From Sporosarcina sp. 6E9 (GTDB taxonomy: Bacteria; Bacillota; Bacilli; Bacillales_A; Planococcaceae): 64,000 nucleotides of DNA. Each line of letters starts with the position of its first letter. Position 1 is the stretch's first letter. A program made the position numbers and the translations under genes. This document shows, one piece after another, positions 47,764 through 55,626 of the stretch. The notes under the pieces were generated by a model. That model was not told the DNA's origin, made no database searches, and was given only the letters and a program-made list of their open reading frames with translations. The stretch covers positions 985,874-1,049,873 of the forward strand of contig NZ_JAGEMN010000001.1 of the NCBI RefSeq assembly GCF_017921835.1, given 5' to 3'.

Positions 47764-49122
47764 TTACACAATTGCTTTCTGTTCTTCGATAACTCGAACG
47801 TACTGCCCCTGATTATAAGGGTAACCAGCTTTTGTTAATTTTACACGAACAATTTTCCCAACCATCGTTTCATCTGCCGGGAAAACAACTTTTAAATAGT
47901 TGTCCGAATAACCTTCATAAAGACCACTTTCAGGATCTAACTTATATTTCTCTTCCGGAATGACTTCCAGTACTTCACCTTCAAATGAAGATGCATATTG
48001 TTTTGCAAGTTGGTCATTCAATTCGATTAATCGATGTACACGTTCATTTTTAATGTCCTCATCGATTTGATCGGTCATCCGTGCAGCAGGTGTACCTGTT
48101 CGCATAGAATACGGGAAAACATGAAGTTCTGAGAACTGTTGGTCACGGATAAAGTTATACGTTTCCATGAACTCTTCTTCAGTCTCACCAGGAAATCCAA
48201 CGATGACATCAGAAGTAATCGCAAGATGAGGCAATGCCTCTCGGAGACGGTCAAGACGTTCTGCAAAAAATTCCATTGTGTACTTTCTGCGCATCCGCTT
48301 TAACACCGTGTTCGAACCAGATTGGATCGGAATATGTAGGTGGCGAACAATGATTGATGAATTATTTAAGACTTCAATCACTTCATCGGTCAATTGACTT
48401 GCTTCGATGGAGCTTATACGAAGACGTTTTAATCCTTTGACTTTCGATTCAAGGTCACGCAATAATGCAGCCAAATTATAATCCTTTAAGTCTTCTCCGT
48501 ATCCGCCCGTGTGGATACCAGTCAAAACGATTTCCAAATAACCAGCGTCGACCAATTGCTGCGCTTGATGAACGACTTCTTCGGGATCACGTGAACGCAT
48601 TAACCCACGTGCCCAAGGAATTATGCAAAATGTGCAGAAGTTATTGCAGCCTTCTTGAATCTTAAGAGAAGCGCGTGTCCGGTCAGTAAATGTAGGGACA
48701 TCTAATTCTTCATAAACACGGTTCTTCATAATATTACGAACTGCATTTATCGGCCTGCGCTCTGCCCGGTATTCAGCAATGAGCCCCAATAATTTTGAAC
48801 GGTCTTGTGTTCCTACGACAATATCAACACCCGGAATTGCCATTATTTCTGCTGGTGATGTTTGTGCATAACATCCCGTCACACAAATAACTGCATCCGG
48901 ATTATTTCGTATTGCACGCCTGATCACTTGTCTACTTTTTTTATCTCCCGTATTCGTTACGGTACATGTGTTAATGACATAAACATCGGAATTTTTATTG
49001 AATTCCTCACGATTATAGCCAGCATCTTTAAAAAGTTGCCAAATTGCTTCTGTTTCATAATGGTTTACTTTACAACCTAACGTATACATAGATACGGTTT
49101 TCGGAAGCTCGTTGTTACTCAT
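47764..49122 (-). CDS. mtaB: tRNA t6A37 methylthiotransferase MtaB
   Basis: 452 residues; a radical SAM enzyme converting t6A37 to ms2t6A37 in tRNA. The N-terminal methylthiotransferase domain has cluster cysteines in LGCKVNH, NTCTVT and GCYAQ. The radical SAM motif is CNNFCTFC, and a TRAM domain ends the protein. Matches YqeV. It is the last gene in Bacillus-like order; rsmE, prmA and dnaJ do not follow. Confidence 0.95.
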   Translation of the reverse strand: MSNNELPKTVSMYTLGCKVNHYETEAIWQLFKDAGYNREEFNKNSDVYVINTCTVTNTGDKKSRQVIRRAIRNNPDAVICVTGCYAQTSPAEIMAIPGVDIVVGTQDRSKLLGLIAEYRAERRPINAVRNIMKNRVYEELDVPTFTDRTRASLKIQEGCNNFCTFCIIPWARGLMRSRDPEEVVHQAQQLVDAGYLEIVLTGIHTGGYGEDLKDYNLAALLRDLESKVKGLKRLRISSIEASQLTDEVIEVLNNSSIIVRHLHIPIQSGSNTVLKRMRRKYTMEFFAERLDRLREALPHLAITSDVIVGFPGETEEEFMETYNFIRDQQFSELHVFPYSMRTGTPAARMTDQIDEDIKNERVHRLIELNDQLAKQYASSFEGEVLEVIPEEKYKLDPESGLYEGYSDNYLKVVFPADETMVGKIVRVKLTKAGYPYNQGQYVRVIEEQKAIV

Positions 49123-49288
49123 ATTTATTTATCATCCTTTCATTACGCTCAATAAAAATCATGACTTATCCTATAATATCACAATTGCCCGTAATGAGCA
49201 TAACGCAACCTTACCAGAAAGAAAAAATCGTCTGCCAACTTCAAAAAGTTCTGCTTGTTAGTCGATATTATAAGAGAGTAGCGAACGT

Positions 49289-49441
49289 ATGAATACGGTT
49301 TTCTTCGAGGGGAAAGTTGTAAAGAATCCAATTATCCAAAATAGGAAATTGGTTATATCCGATTCCGGTGTGGTATGGATCATGTTCAAAAAACAATTAC
49401 TTACTAGTGTGGAAAACGGGACGATTTACTTGTCAAAGTAA
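49289..49441 (+). CDS. Possible 50-residue protein
   Basis: An ATG-initiated frame of 50 codons (MNTVFFEGKVVKNP... to NGTIYLSK) in the gap after mtaB. The sequence alternates polar and hydrophobic residues like a small beta protein. A weak AAGAGAG lies 11 bases upstream. No homologue recognised; could be chance. Confidence 0.3.
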   Translation: MNTVFFEGKVVKNPIIQNRKLVISDSGVVWIMFKKQLLTSVENGTIYLSK

Positions 49442-49479
49442 CACACACAACTTAAGATTGTTTATCCTCCGGCAAGTAG

Positions 49480-49620
49480 TTTAAAAGGGAACATTCCATC
49501 CCTGTGCAACATTGTACAAACGTCTGGGAGGACCTAGATTCGTGACCACGGCATCGGTCCTAGGCCGATTTGCTTCCATAGACACGGTTAAACCAACACT
49601 TCGAACAATCATTGTGTAAA
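49480..49620 (-). mobile_element. Solitary IS110 bridge-RNA-like remnant
   Basis: On the plus strand, GGGAACATTCCATCCC, TTGTACAA and then GGGAGGAC...GGTCC..GGCC.ATTTG..TCC follow the same order and spacing as the non-coding end of the IS110 element at 52,600-52,745 (GGGA..TCCC, TTTATACAA, GGGAGGAC...GTCC..GGGCC.ATTTC.TCC). No transposase is adjacent. Inferred to be the left-end remnant of a related element. Boundaries approximate. Confidence 0.45.
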
Positions 49621-49713
49621 ACTTTCGTGAAATCATTTAAGTGTATATTTTCCCCCCCTACTCTTTCGTTAGAGTAAGCTTTCTTGACTTGTCTTGGTTA
49701 TCTTCTATGCTAA

Positions 49714-49911
49714 TCATTTCTTCTCGCTCACCCAGTCATTCAACCACTTAATTTCCTCCTTAGACAAGCTTTCTTCTTTTACTTCCCTATCTACTACCTT
49801 CTGCCAATTCGCCTCTTCCCATTCTAAATGTGCTTCCCACTCACGCATCACTTTAACAGCATTTTCTGTTTCTAATTGCTGTCTAGTTTTAAAAGGTATT
49901 ATAATCGCCAT
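49714..49911 (-). CDS. Small hypothetical protein
   Basis: 65 residues starting MAIIIPFKTRQQ, behind AAAGAGGTGG. Highly charged with many Glu and Trp (EWEAHLEWEEANWQK and EIKWLNDWVSEKK); helical. The short N-terminal IIIPF segment is beta-like. No family recognised. The frame to 49977 is not needed. Confidence 0.6.
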   Translation of the reverse strand: MAIIIPFKTRQQLETENAVKVMREWEAHLEWEEANWQKVVDREVKEESLSKEEIKWLNDWVSEKK

Positions 49912-50206
49912 GTTCGCCACCTCTTTCGATATAAGATCTGTTCCTTCTATAATAAAGGTTACAATCAAAAGAATCAAAAGGCCCTCACTAAAATCGTGCG
50001 GTAATTAACAATAGTGCATATACACTGATTTATGACAGCTGGAGCACCTTTTGGAAGATATCTATTCCTGATAATAACTTCTGCTATGATAACTGTTAAC
50101 ATTGCAAATTTATTCGCTATAATTACTTTAGTTTCTAAGTACATATTTAGTCCGACTAGTGAAGTAATGAACCATGCGAAAGACATGAATTGTAATAATT
50201 GATTTT

Positions 50207-50248
50207 AAAAGACGACCACTCATTTACTTATAAGCGGTCGTCTTTTTT
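50207..50248 (-). terminator. Terminator of the 148-residue hypothetical gene
   Basis: Stem AAAAGACGACC/GGTCGTCTTTT with an 18-base loop, T run on both strands. It overlaps the stop codon at 50247. Confidence 0.8.
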
Positions 50249-50693
50249 ATTGATATTCCTCGTCATCCACTTCTTCATCTTCATCGTCATACTTAAATCC
50301 ACGTTCAATTTCAATCCAGGTCGGGACATTTGCATCCCAGTGGTACTCTGCTAACATGCTTCTCTCGCGTAACTCCTCTATTTTATCGTGTACATATGCG
50401 GCGTCTAAAAAGAAGGTTGCTTCACCGGCAGCGTATGAAGGTTTTTCTCGTGTATAATCAATTTTTAAAATATGTATCAAATTACCGTCACACAAAAACT
50501 CTCGAAACTCATAGTTGTATAGCCAGAAAGTATCTTTAAATGGATCAATATCTTTTTCTTCTGGCATTAGCCACATTCTTGTAGGCACAGGTCTATTGTT
50601 AGTGATTATTGCTTTTGGTGCACTATCGAATTCGCGGAACTGTCCTCCTTCGACGGCCAACACGAATTTGTCGTCACTCTGATAAACTTGCAT
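50247..50693 (-). CDS. Hypothetical protein
   Basis: 148 residues, soluble, acidic C-terminus (YDDEDEEVDDEEYQ). Segments such as DPFKDTFWLYNYEFREF and RSMLAEYHWDANVPTWIEIERG look like a real folded domain, but I recognise no family. GGAAGGGAG lies 13 bases upstream of the ATG. A terminator follows directly. Confidence 0.7.
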   Translation of the reverse strand: MQVYQSDDKFVLAVEGGQFREFDSAPKAIITNNRPVPTRMWLMPEEKDIDPFKDTFWLYNYEFREFLCDGNLIHILKIDYTREKPSYAAGEATFFLDAAYVHDKIEELRERSMLAEYHWDANVPTWIEIERGFKYDDEDEEVDDEEYQ

Positions 50694-50821
50694 TTGGTTA
50701 TCTACACTCCCTTCCGTTGTTTATATATTCAAAACCTTTAATCATTTATGTACTATCATTAATAGAAAATAATGATATAGTTATTTTTGTAGTAGTTATA
50801 AAAAGAAAGCAGGGTTAACAG

Positions 50822-51184
50822 ATGACATCTATTCCACCAGATGCGTTGAAGCATTTTAATAACGCAATATATTTACCAATGTTAATCACAATCCTCGAAA
50901 AAGATATGCTTACTTTAGAAGAAACTCAACTTAAATTTAAGCGACCATATACAAAAATGATTAAACAGGTGTTGAACAGTGTTCGGGCTGATTTAAAGAA
51001 AACAAATATTTATCTACTGCGAAATAACATGCAACTGATAAAACGTAATAGCAACAAAGAGTTTACGGAATTCATATTATCAAGTGGGGCATACGAAAAG
51101 TTTGTAAAATATTCGAGTGAAGATTTGAAGAATCGTACTGAAGAAAAAATAGGCGAATATCTTGCTAAATTTGTAATAAAGTGA
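50822..51184 (+). CDS. Hypothetical helical protein
   Basis: 120 residues, basic, predicted mostly helical (ILEKDMLTLEETQLKFKRPYTKMIKQVLNSVRADLKKTNIYLL). No family recognised. It sits between an unknown gene and the IS110 element. A/T-rich upstream region with GCAGGG before the ATG. Confidence 0.65.
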   Translation: MTSIPPDALKHFNNAIYLPMLITILEKDMLTLEETQLKFKRPYTKMIKQVLNSVRADLKKTNIYLLRNNMQLIKRNSNKEFTEFILSSGAYEKFVKYSSEDLKNRTEEKIGEYLAKFVIK

Positions 51185-51346
51185 AGTAAAGATGTATTTG
51201 TAAAAGGGCACTTCCACAATACCAGCTAATAGTTGTCAATACTAATCGCTGAAAATAACTTAAAATTCATGTTACACTAAAAATAGGCAAGCTAAATAGC
51301 CTTTTATATAAAAGGCAAAAAAGTAATAATTAAAGACCAATACGCT

Positions 51347-52544
51347 TTAATTTTGATCTACGAAGACTTCTTGATGTTTTAACATCGCATAAATCCAATG
51401 AACAAGCTTATTTGCACAAGCGATTACAGCGACTTTATGTGGCTTTCCTTCGTCGCGTTTACGCTTATAAAAAGCAATGAGTTTCTTGTTTCTATTTCTT
51501 GCTAAACCACATTGCACAGCCATGTATAGAGATTGTCTCAGTCGCGATGAGCCTCTCTTTGTAATGCGATTAATTGAAGCTTTGTACTTGCCTGATTCAA
51601 AGACAGATGGATCCAATCCAGCGTAGGCTACAAGCTTTTCAGGGTTTTTAAACAGCGTTACGTCTCCGATTTCAGATAAGATTGTTGCCGCAATTTTATC
51701 GCCGATTACGGGAACGGATTGGATTAGCCCATAGTCTTCAAAAGACTGTGCTAACACGTTTATTTCTTTCTGTAATTCTGATAAATGTTCTTTGTACTGA
51801 AAGAGAAGTTGAATATACATACACAAACTCACAAGTTGTTCATGGCTAATTTGAGATTGAAATGGATTGCGCTCTGCTGCTTCTTTCAATTGGGCTGCTT
51901 TACTTAAAAACCACGATTGAGAACGTCTAGCCCCGTATTGACTCATTTCTTCTGCTAGCGTCTCTTGGGAAACTTTATGAATATCCAAAGCAGTTGGATA
52001 GTTCAATAAAGTGTTTAATGACATTTTTCCATAGAGATCACTAAACACGTGATGATACTCAGGAAAAATACAATCCAAAGCTACCTGAAATTGAAGTTTA
52101 ATCGCAACATAACTTTCCGTCAAAGCACTGTGCTGTCTTGTTAAAAGGCGTAAATTAAGGGCTTTGTCTGTTTTTCTTTGATAAATCTCAAGGTCTTCTT
52201 TGTAGTAAAGCTGCCCTAAATGAAACGCATCTGCCTTATCTGTTTTCACTTGACGTAAGCTTGTTTTTCTAGCTTCAAAAGAAATCACTGGATTAATCAA
52301 ATAGTACGCTATATCTTGATCCTCAAGAAATTGAAGAACAGGCTCATGGTAATGTCCAGTAGATTCAAAGACTATAGCCAGAGGCCTCTTCTACTTCTTG
52401 ATAAAAACGATAAAACATGTGAAGTCCTGGTAGATCGTGAGTAAATTTAAAACTTTCTTTATAGGGTTGTTTTCGTTCTAAAACAGCTTGTACTTGGCTC
52501 TCGCCTTTAGCGACATCCAAGCCTATTACCGGGTCCATATTCAT
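51347..52544 (-). pseudogene. IS110-family transposase, single frameshift
   Basis: The frame from ATG 52544 (good AAAGGAG) reads MNMDPVIGLDVAKGES to EVEEASG and then stops. The neighbouring frame continues with PLAIVFESTGHYHEPV, LINPVISFEARKTSLRQVKTDKADA and the C-terminal Tnp20 domain (LIQSVPVIGDKIAATILSEIGD, AYAGLDPSVFESGKY). The break is a single-base shift at about 52,385. Catalytic DEDD residues are present across the two frames: D10, E in FESTG, and D, D in KTDKADA. No slippery tract is seen there, so it is a decayed gene rather than programmed frameshifting, unless it is a sequencing error. Confidence 0.85.
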
Positions 52545-52599
52545 CACGACTCCTTTATTATATTTGCCGGTACGCCTCTGCTTCACTTATAGTGTCATA

Positions 52600-52745
52600 G
52601 CTTCGCTTGTTATACGGGATCAAGTCCCAACCAGCCTCAAACATGTTTATACAAGGAGAGGGAGGACAGTATTGCGGACGGGATCATTGTCCCACGGGCC
52701 ATTTCGTCCTACCCCGGCTACCATAAGCATAAAACCTATAAAAAA
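52600..52745 (-). ncRNA. Putative IS110 bridge RNA region
   Basis: Non-coding left end of the element. On the minus strand: GGACGAAATGGCCCGTGGGAC, then ATGATCCCGTCC, GTCCTCCCTCTCC, and TTGGGACTTGATCCC. These form nested stem-loops with internal loops, as described for IS110 bridge RNAs that pair with target and donor DNA. Assigned by position and fold-like repeats only. Confidence 0.5.
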
Positions 52746-52746
52746 T

Positions 52747-52774
52747 AGGTCAACCAGAAATGACTGGTTAACCT
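52747..52774 (-). terminator. Terminator-like hairpin at the IS110 left end
   Basis: Minus strand AGGTTAACCAG and CTGGTTGACCT (11 bp with one G-U) around TCATTT, followed by ATTTTTTA. It would stop minus-strand transcription entering the element. Either part of the IS end or the hairpin next to which it inserted. Confidence 0.6.
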
Positions 52775-52880
52775 TATAATACGAACGGGCCATTATGTTA
52801 AAGAAGGATTAACCTTTGTTTATGTATAATTAATTAATGATTCAGTTTATCTGATTGACTCGGGGGAAAGAGGGAGTAAT

Positions 52881-53126
52881 ATGGATTTCGAGAACTTTAA
52901 AGAATACCTATTGAAAGAATATAAAATGGGGGAAACATCTGCTAACCAATATGTAGGTCGGTTAAAAGGAATTATAAATAGAGGACTATACAATGGGGAA
53001 TGTACCCTTACCCCTAGTCTATTAGCTGCTTTAAAAAGGGAATACAGTGAGAACTCAATGAAAAACTATAAACCTACAATTGAGCGGTATATAAAATATC
53101 TTGAAAAGACGGGAGAGATACAATGA
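52881..53126 (+). CDS. Orphan recombinase-like core-binding (SAM-like) domain protein
   Basis: 81 residues: MDFENFKEYLLKEYKMGETSANQYVGRLKGIINRG resembles the N-terminal core-binding domain of tyrosine recombinases, ending ERYIKYLEKTGEIQ. There is no catalytic domain after the stop. AGAGGGAG precedes the ATG. Either a truncated integrase or a stand-alone DNA-binding protein. Confidence 0.55.
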   Translation: MDFENFKEYLLKEYKMGETSANQYVGRLKGIINRGLYNGECTLTPSLLAALKREYSENSMKNYKPTIERYIKYLEKTGEIQ

Positions 53127-53531
53127 TAAAATAAAAGCCGCTACCTACTATATAGGGGCATCAATGTCCTTTTCCCTTAATTTGAAAAACTTCTTTAGTA
53201 AGACTGGATTGACCAAATTGAAACGACTTTATTAAGCTAAAGGAGCAAATTGTGGAATAAGTAGATATTGTACTAACGGGCAGGATAGCACGATACCTTC
53301 TCACGAATGTACCCGCAATTTATGGCATGATTCTGTATACGATAATTTTTCAAAGCTGAAAAGAACTTACTCAATATAATGGATTTAACTAGAGTAAGGA
53401 TTTAGAATTTTGAACTATAGAAATTAGGTAGTATTAGGTTCGCAAATGGACAAGCCTACTTGGATCCAAAACTAACCTAGGGACATTAGTTCTTTGTTAA
53501 TGAGATTCCGAGCCGAAGAAGGAGCGATAAT
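53127..53531. other. Gene-free stretch of about 400 bases
   Basis: No supported frame. A/T-rich, with fragments such as CTAAAGGAGCAAATTG and ACTAACGGGCAGGATAGC but no detectable gene or strong terminator. The last 12 bases hold AAGGAG, the ribosome site of the next gene. Looks like decayed DNA. Confidence 0.5.
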
Positions 53532-54572
53532 ATGAAAATAAGTTTTGATATGTATTTGCCTTTCAAATTTCCGATCAAAGATGGAATCAAAACAATTCAT
53601 GGATATCCTAATGCAGATTTCATGCTGACCTATCACTCCTATAGTCGTGGTTCAGTAATTGACCAGCGTTATTTACTAGATGAAATCGATTGTACTTATG
53701 TTACGGTAGATTTTATGCCTCACGAAATTATGATAACAGGGCTAAAAAAGAATGAAATCTTAAGATTAACTGTTATAAACGCCATTGATTTCCTGAATAG
53801 TTATATCGATGTACTTCGTATTAATTATGGCCTTAGCCACATCTACAACATTACAATTAACGACTTACCAGTTCTATTGACCTTTATTATCGATGATGAA
53901 GAGTCTTTTGAGTACATAACACGTCCACACGATATTATTCCACCCACTCAGCAACTATCTCTAAAGGATCTTTCAAATGTGGGTGGTTATTTACAGATGT
54001 GGGACATCCACCCCGAAGTTGTTCTCGTTGAGAAATTTTTTGCAACTGCCCGAAGTCACCTCCATAAAGAGAAGATGATTGAAGCAGTAATTGATTTACA
54101 AACCTCTTTCGAAATATTCATTCGTAATACTCATAAGCTACTTCTACTCCATAATGGTGCCGGTCAAGAAGAGATTGAAAAGGCTTCCTCTATAGCCTTT
54201 AGGAATGTCATAGAGGATCATATCGGTAGAGTTTTGGGGGAGAATTTAAAGTTTAACGAACCTAATGGTCCAATTCCTGAATGGTATGAGAAGCTATATA
54301 GGCTCCGAAATGAAATCGTACATAGTGGACGAATACACGTTTCAGGAAATGAAGGTTACGATGCATATGATGCCTACGTAAATGCTAGGAACTATATAGC
54401 CGATTTACTTGATAAAGCAGGGCTATTGAATGCCAGTAAAAAGGTTGATCTTAACGTCTTCCCCAAAAACACTAAAGGCTTTTTAGATCCAAAACCTGTA
54501 ATAGAAAAATTGAAAGAGCAAGGAATGATATCTGAGGATCTGCAATTCTATGACCCCAACTTGGAAGAATAG
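53532..54572 (+). CDS. HEPN-domain-like protein, possible RNase of a defence or stress system
   Basis: 346 residues. The C-terminal half is helical (from about 165: LVEKFFATARSHLHKEKMIEAVIDLQTSFEIFIRN) and contains WYEKLYRLRNEIVHSGRIHV with RNEIVH at 259-264, the RNxxxH signature of HEPN ribonucleases. The N-terminal 150 residues are strand-rich and unrecognised. This layout resembles ApeA-like abortive-infection HEPN proteins. AAGGAG 7 bases before the ATG. Stands alone, with gene-free DNA on both sides. Function inferred only from the motif. Confidence 0.65.
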   Translation: MKISFDMYLPFKFPIKDGIKTIHGYPNADFMLTYHSYSRGSVIDQRYLLDEIDCTYVTVDFMPHEIMITGLKKNEILRLTVINAIDFLNSYIDVLRINYGLSHIYNITINDLPVLLTFIIDDEESFEYITRPHDIIPPTQQLSLKDLSNVGGYLQMWDIHPEVVLVEKFFATARSHLHKEKMIEAVIDLQTSFEIFIRNTHKLLLLHNGAGQEEIEKASSIAFRNVIEDHIGRVLGENLKFNEPNGPIPEWYEKLYRLRNEIVHSGRIHVSGNEGYDAYDAYVNARNYIADLLDKAGLLNASKKVDLNVFPKNTKGFLDPKPVIEKLKEQGMISEDLQFYDPNLEE

Positions 54573-54858
54573 TAAGAATAAAGAGTAAGATAATAAATAG
54601 CCAGAAGTAAACTAATTAAGAGTTCCAGCTTGTAGATGCTCAATTCATGAAACTATCGAAGGCAGCGAACTACATATAACTCGAATGAGAATAATCCATT
54701 GTGAAACTAAACTAACGGCAGTTATAACAATTATGTCTTCCGCAATGGACCGGATTTTTGAATAATAACTACTAATACCTCAGTTTCATGCACTATCTTT
54801 AAGTTCTTATGATAAAATTTAATAAATGTAAAAAAACTTTACCTTTGGAGGTTTATTA
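54573..54858. other. Gene-free stretch between the HEPN and YkyB-like genes
   Basis: No supported frame or strong hairpin. GGAGG at the right end is the ribosome site of the next gene. A sequence AAACTAACGGCAGTTATAAC recalls ACTAACGGGCAGGATAGC at 53,267, which may be a shared decayed repeat. Confidence 0.4.
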
Positions 54859-55491
54859 ATGACTACTTTTTTGGAATGGGAGAATATTGGTCCAAAATTT
54901 GCTACAAGAGGGCAAATTTTGGATCTGGGATTATATCTACCTAATGATATAGAGTATGTACATACTGTAAGGACAAATAGGTCCTTAACTGAATTTAAAC
55001 TTTACGAGGTAAGTATGGCACAGGACTTACCAGAGATGAATCAAAATATGTTTGCTAATTTATTATGTTGCAAGCAATTATTAAATGCAATATACGTTAT
55101 CAATAACCGTGCCAAAGGTATTTCAGAATATATCGAAAGGAATAAAATGGATAATAGTCAGAAATCGAAGATTTCAAAATTGAAAGAGGAAAAAACTGAA
55201 CTTTATGGGGTGAAAGGAGAGGCCTTAAAGTATTTATATGGGGAAAATCGAATTAATTTAGAGGGTTATCATACTATTGGAACTGATAGAAGAAAAGCAT
55301 ATTTATTCAAACGTCAGCCCTATTCATTTCATAATTGGGCTAAAGAATTCAGTGTTCTTACAAACAACCATTTAGGGCATTTAGATAAGTACCCAAAAGG
55401 CGAACCGAAAAACAAGCTTTATGGAATATATGAAGCTAAAGGATTACTAAATAAATATATTGATGAATATATCAATAATGAAAGTGTATAA
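54859..55491 (+). CDS. YkyB-like protein (distant)
   Basis: 210 residues. The central part QLLNAIYVINNRAKGIS...LKEEKTELYGVKGEALKYLYGENR and the end FHNWAKEF..LGHLDKYPKGEPKN..YGIYEAKGLLNKYI follow the pattern of B. subtilis YkyB (AIYxxNRHAK ... PHLG ... RNPKxxxSLxxAKxxL). The N-terminal 70 residues are additional. YkyB's function is unknown. Strong CTTTGGAGG site; followed by a perfect terminator. Confidence 0.5.
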   Translation: MTTFLEWENIGPKFATRGQILDLGLYLPNDIEYVHTVRTNRSLTEFKLYEVSMAQDLPEMNQNMFANLLCCKQLLNAIYVINNRAKGISEYIERNKMDNSQKSKISKLKEEKTELYGVKGEALKYLYGENRINLEGYHTIGTDRRKAYLFKRQPYSFHNWAKEFSVLTNNHLGHLDKYPKGEPKNKLYGIYEAKGLLNKYIDEYINNESV

Positions 55492-55560
55492 TCAGTATAC
55501 ATATCCTAAATCTATCACAATCGGGTGCGATTGTGGAACAAAAAATACCTTGATATACTT

Positions 55561-55591
55561 AAAAAAGCTCAGATTTAGTCTGAGCTTTTTT
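55561..55591 (+). terminator. Bidirectional terminator
   Basis: AAAAAAGCTCAGA and TCTGAGCTTTTTT form a perfect stem with a small loop. It separates the YkyB-like gene from the convergent vWA gene. Confidence 0.92.
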
Positions 55592-55626
55592 GTGTGCTAT
55601 TTACACTATTGCTTCTAGCATCTACT

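Larger units (their letters stand above)
51290..52780 (-). mobile_element. IS110-family insertion sequence, transposase frameshifted
   Basis: The element contains a DEDD transposase pseudogene on the minus strand, a long non-coding left end (52,545-52,780) and a short right end. A long non-coding stretch upstream of the transposase is the IS110-subgroup layout, where that region encodes the bridge RNA. There are no terminal inverted repeats, as expected, so boundaries are estimates. A palindrome GCCTTTTATATAAAAGGC at 51299-51316 and a hairpin at 52747-52774 lie near the two ends. Confidence 0.75.

Noticed and set aside
49974-50186. Minus-strand frame of 70 codons with hydrophobic stretches
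   Set aside because: No ribosome binding site, unusual composition, and only a chance four-base overlap with the next frame. Not supported as a gene.
51347-52544. Programmed frameshifting of the IS110 transposase
   Set aside because: No slippery heptamer or following hairpin is visible at the break, and IS110 transposases are normally read in one frame.
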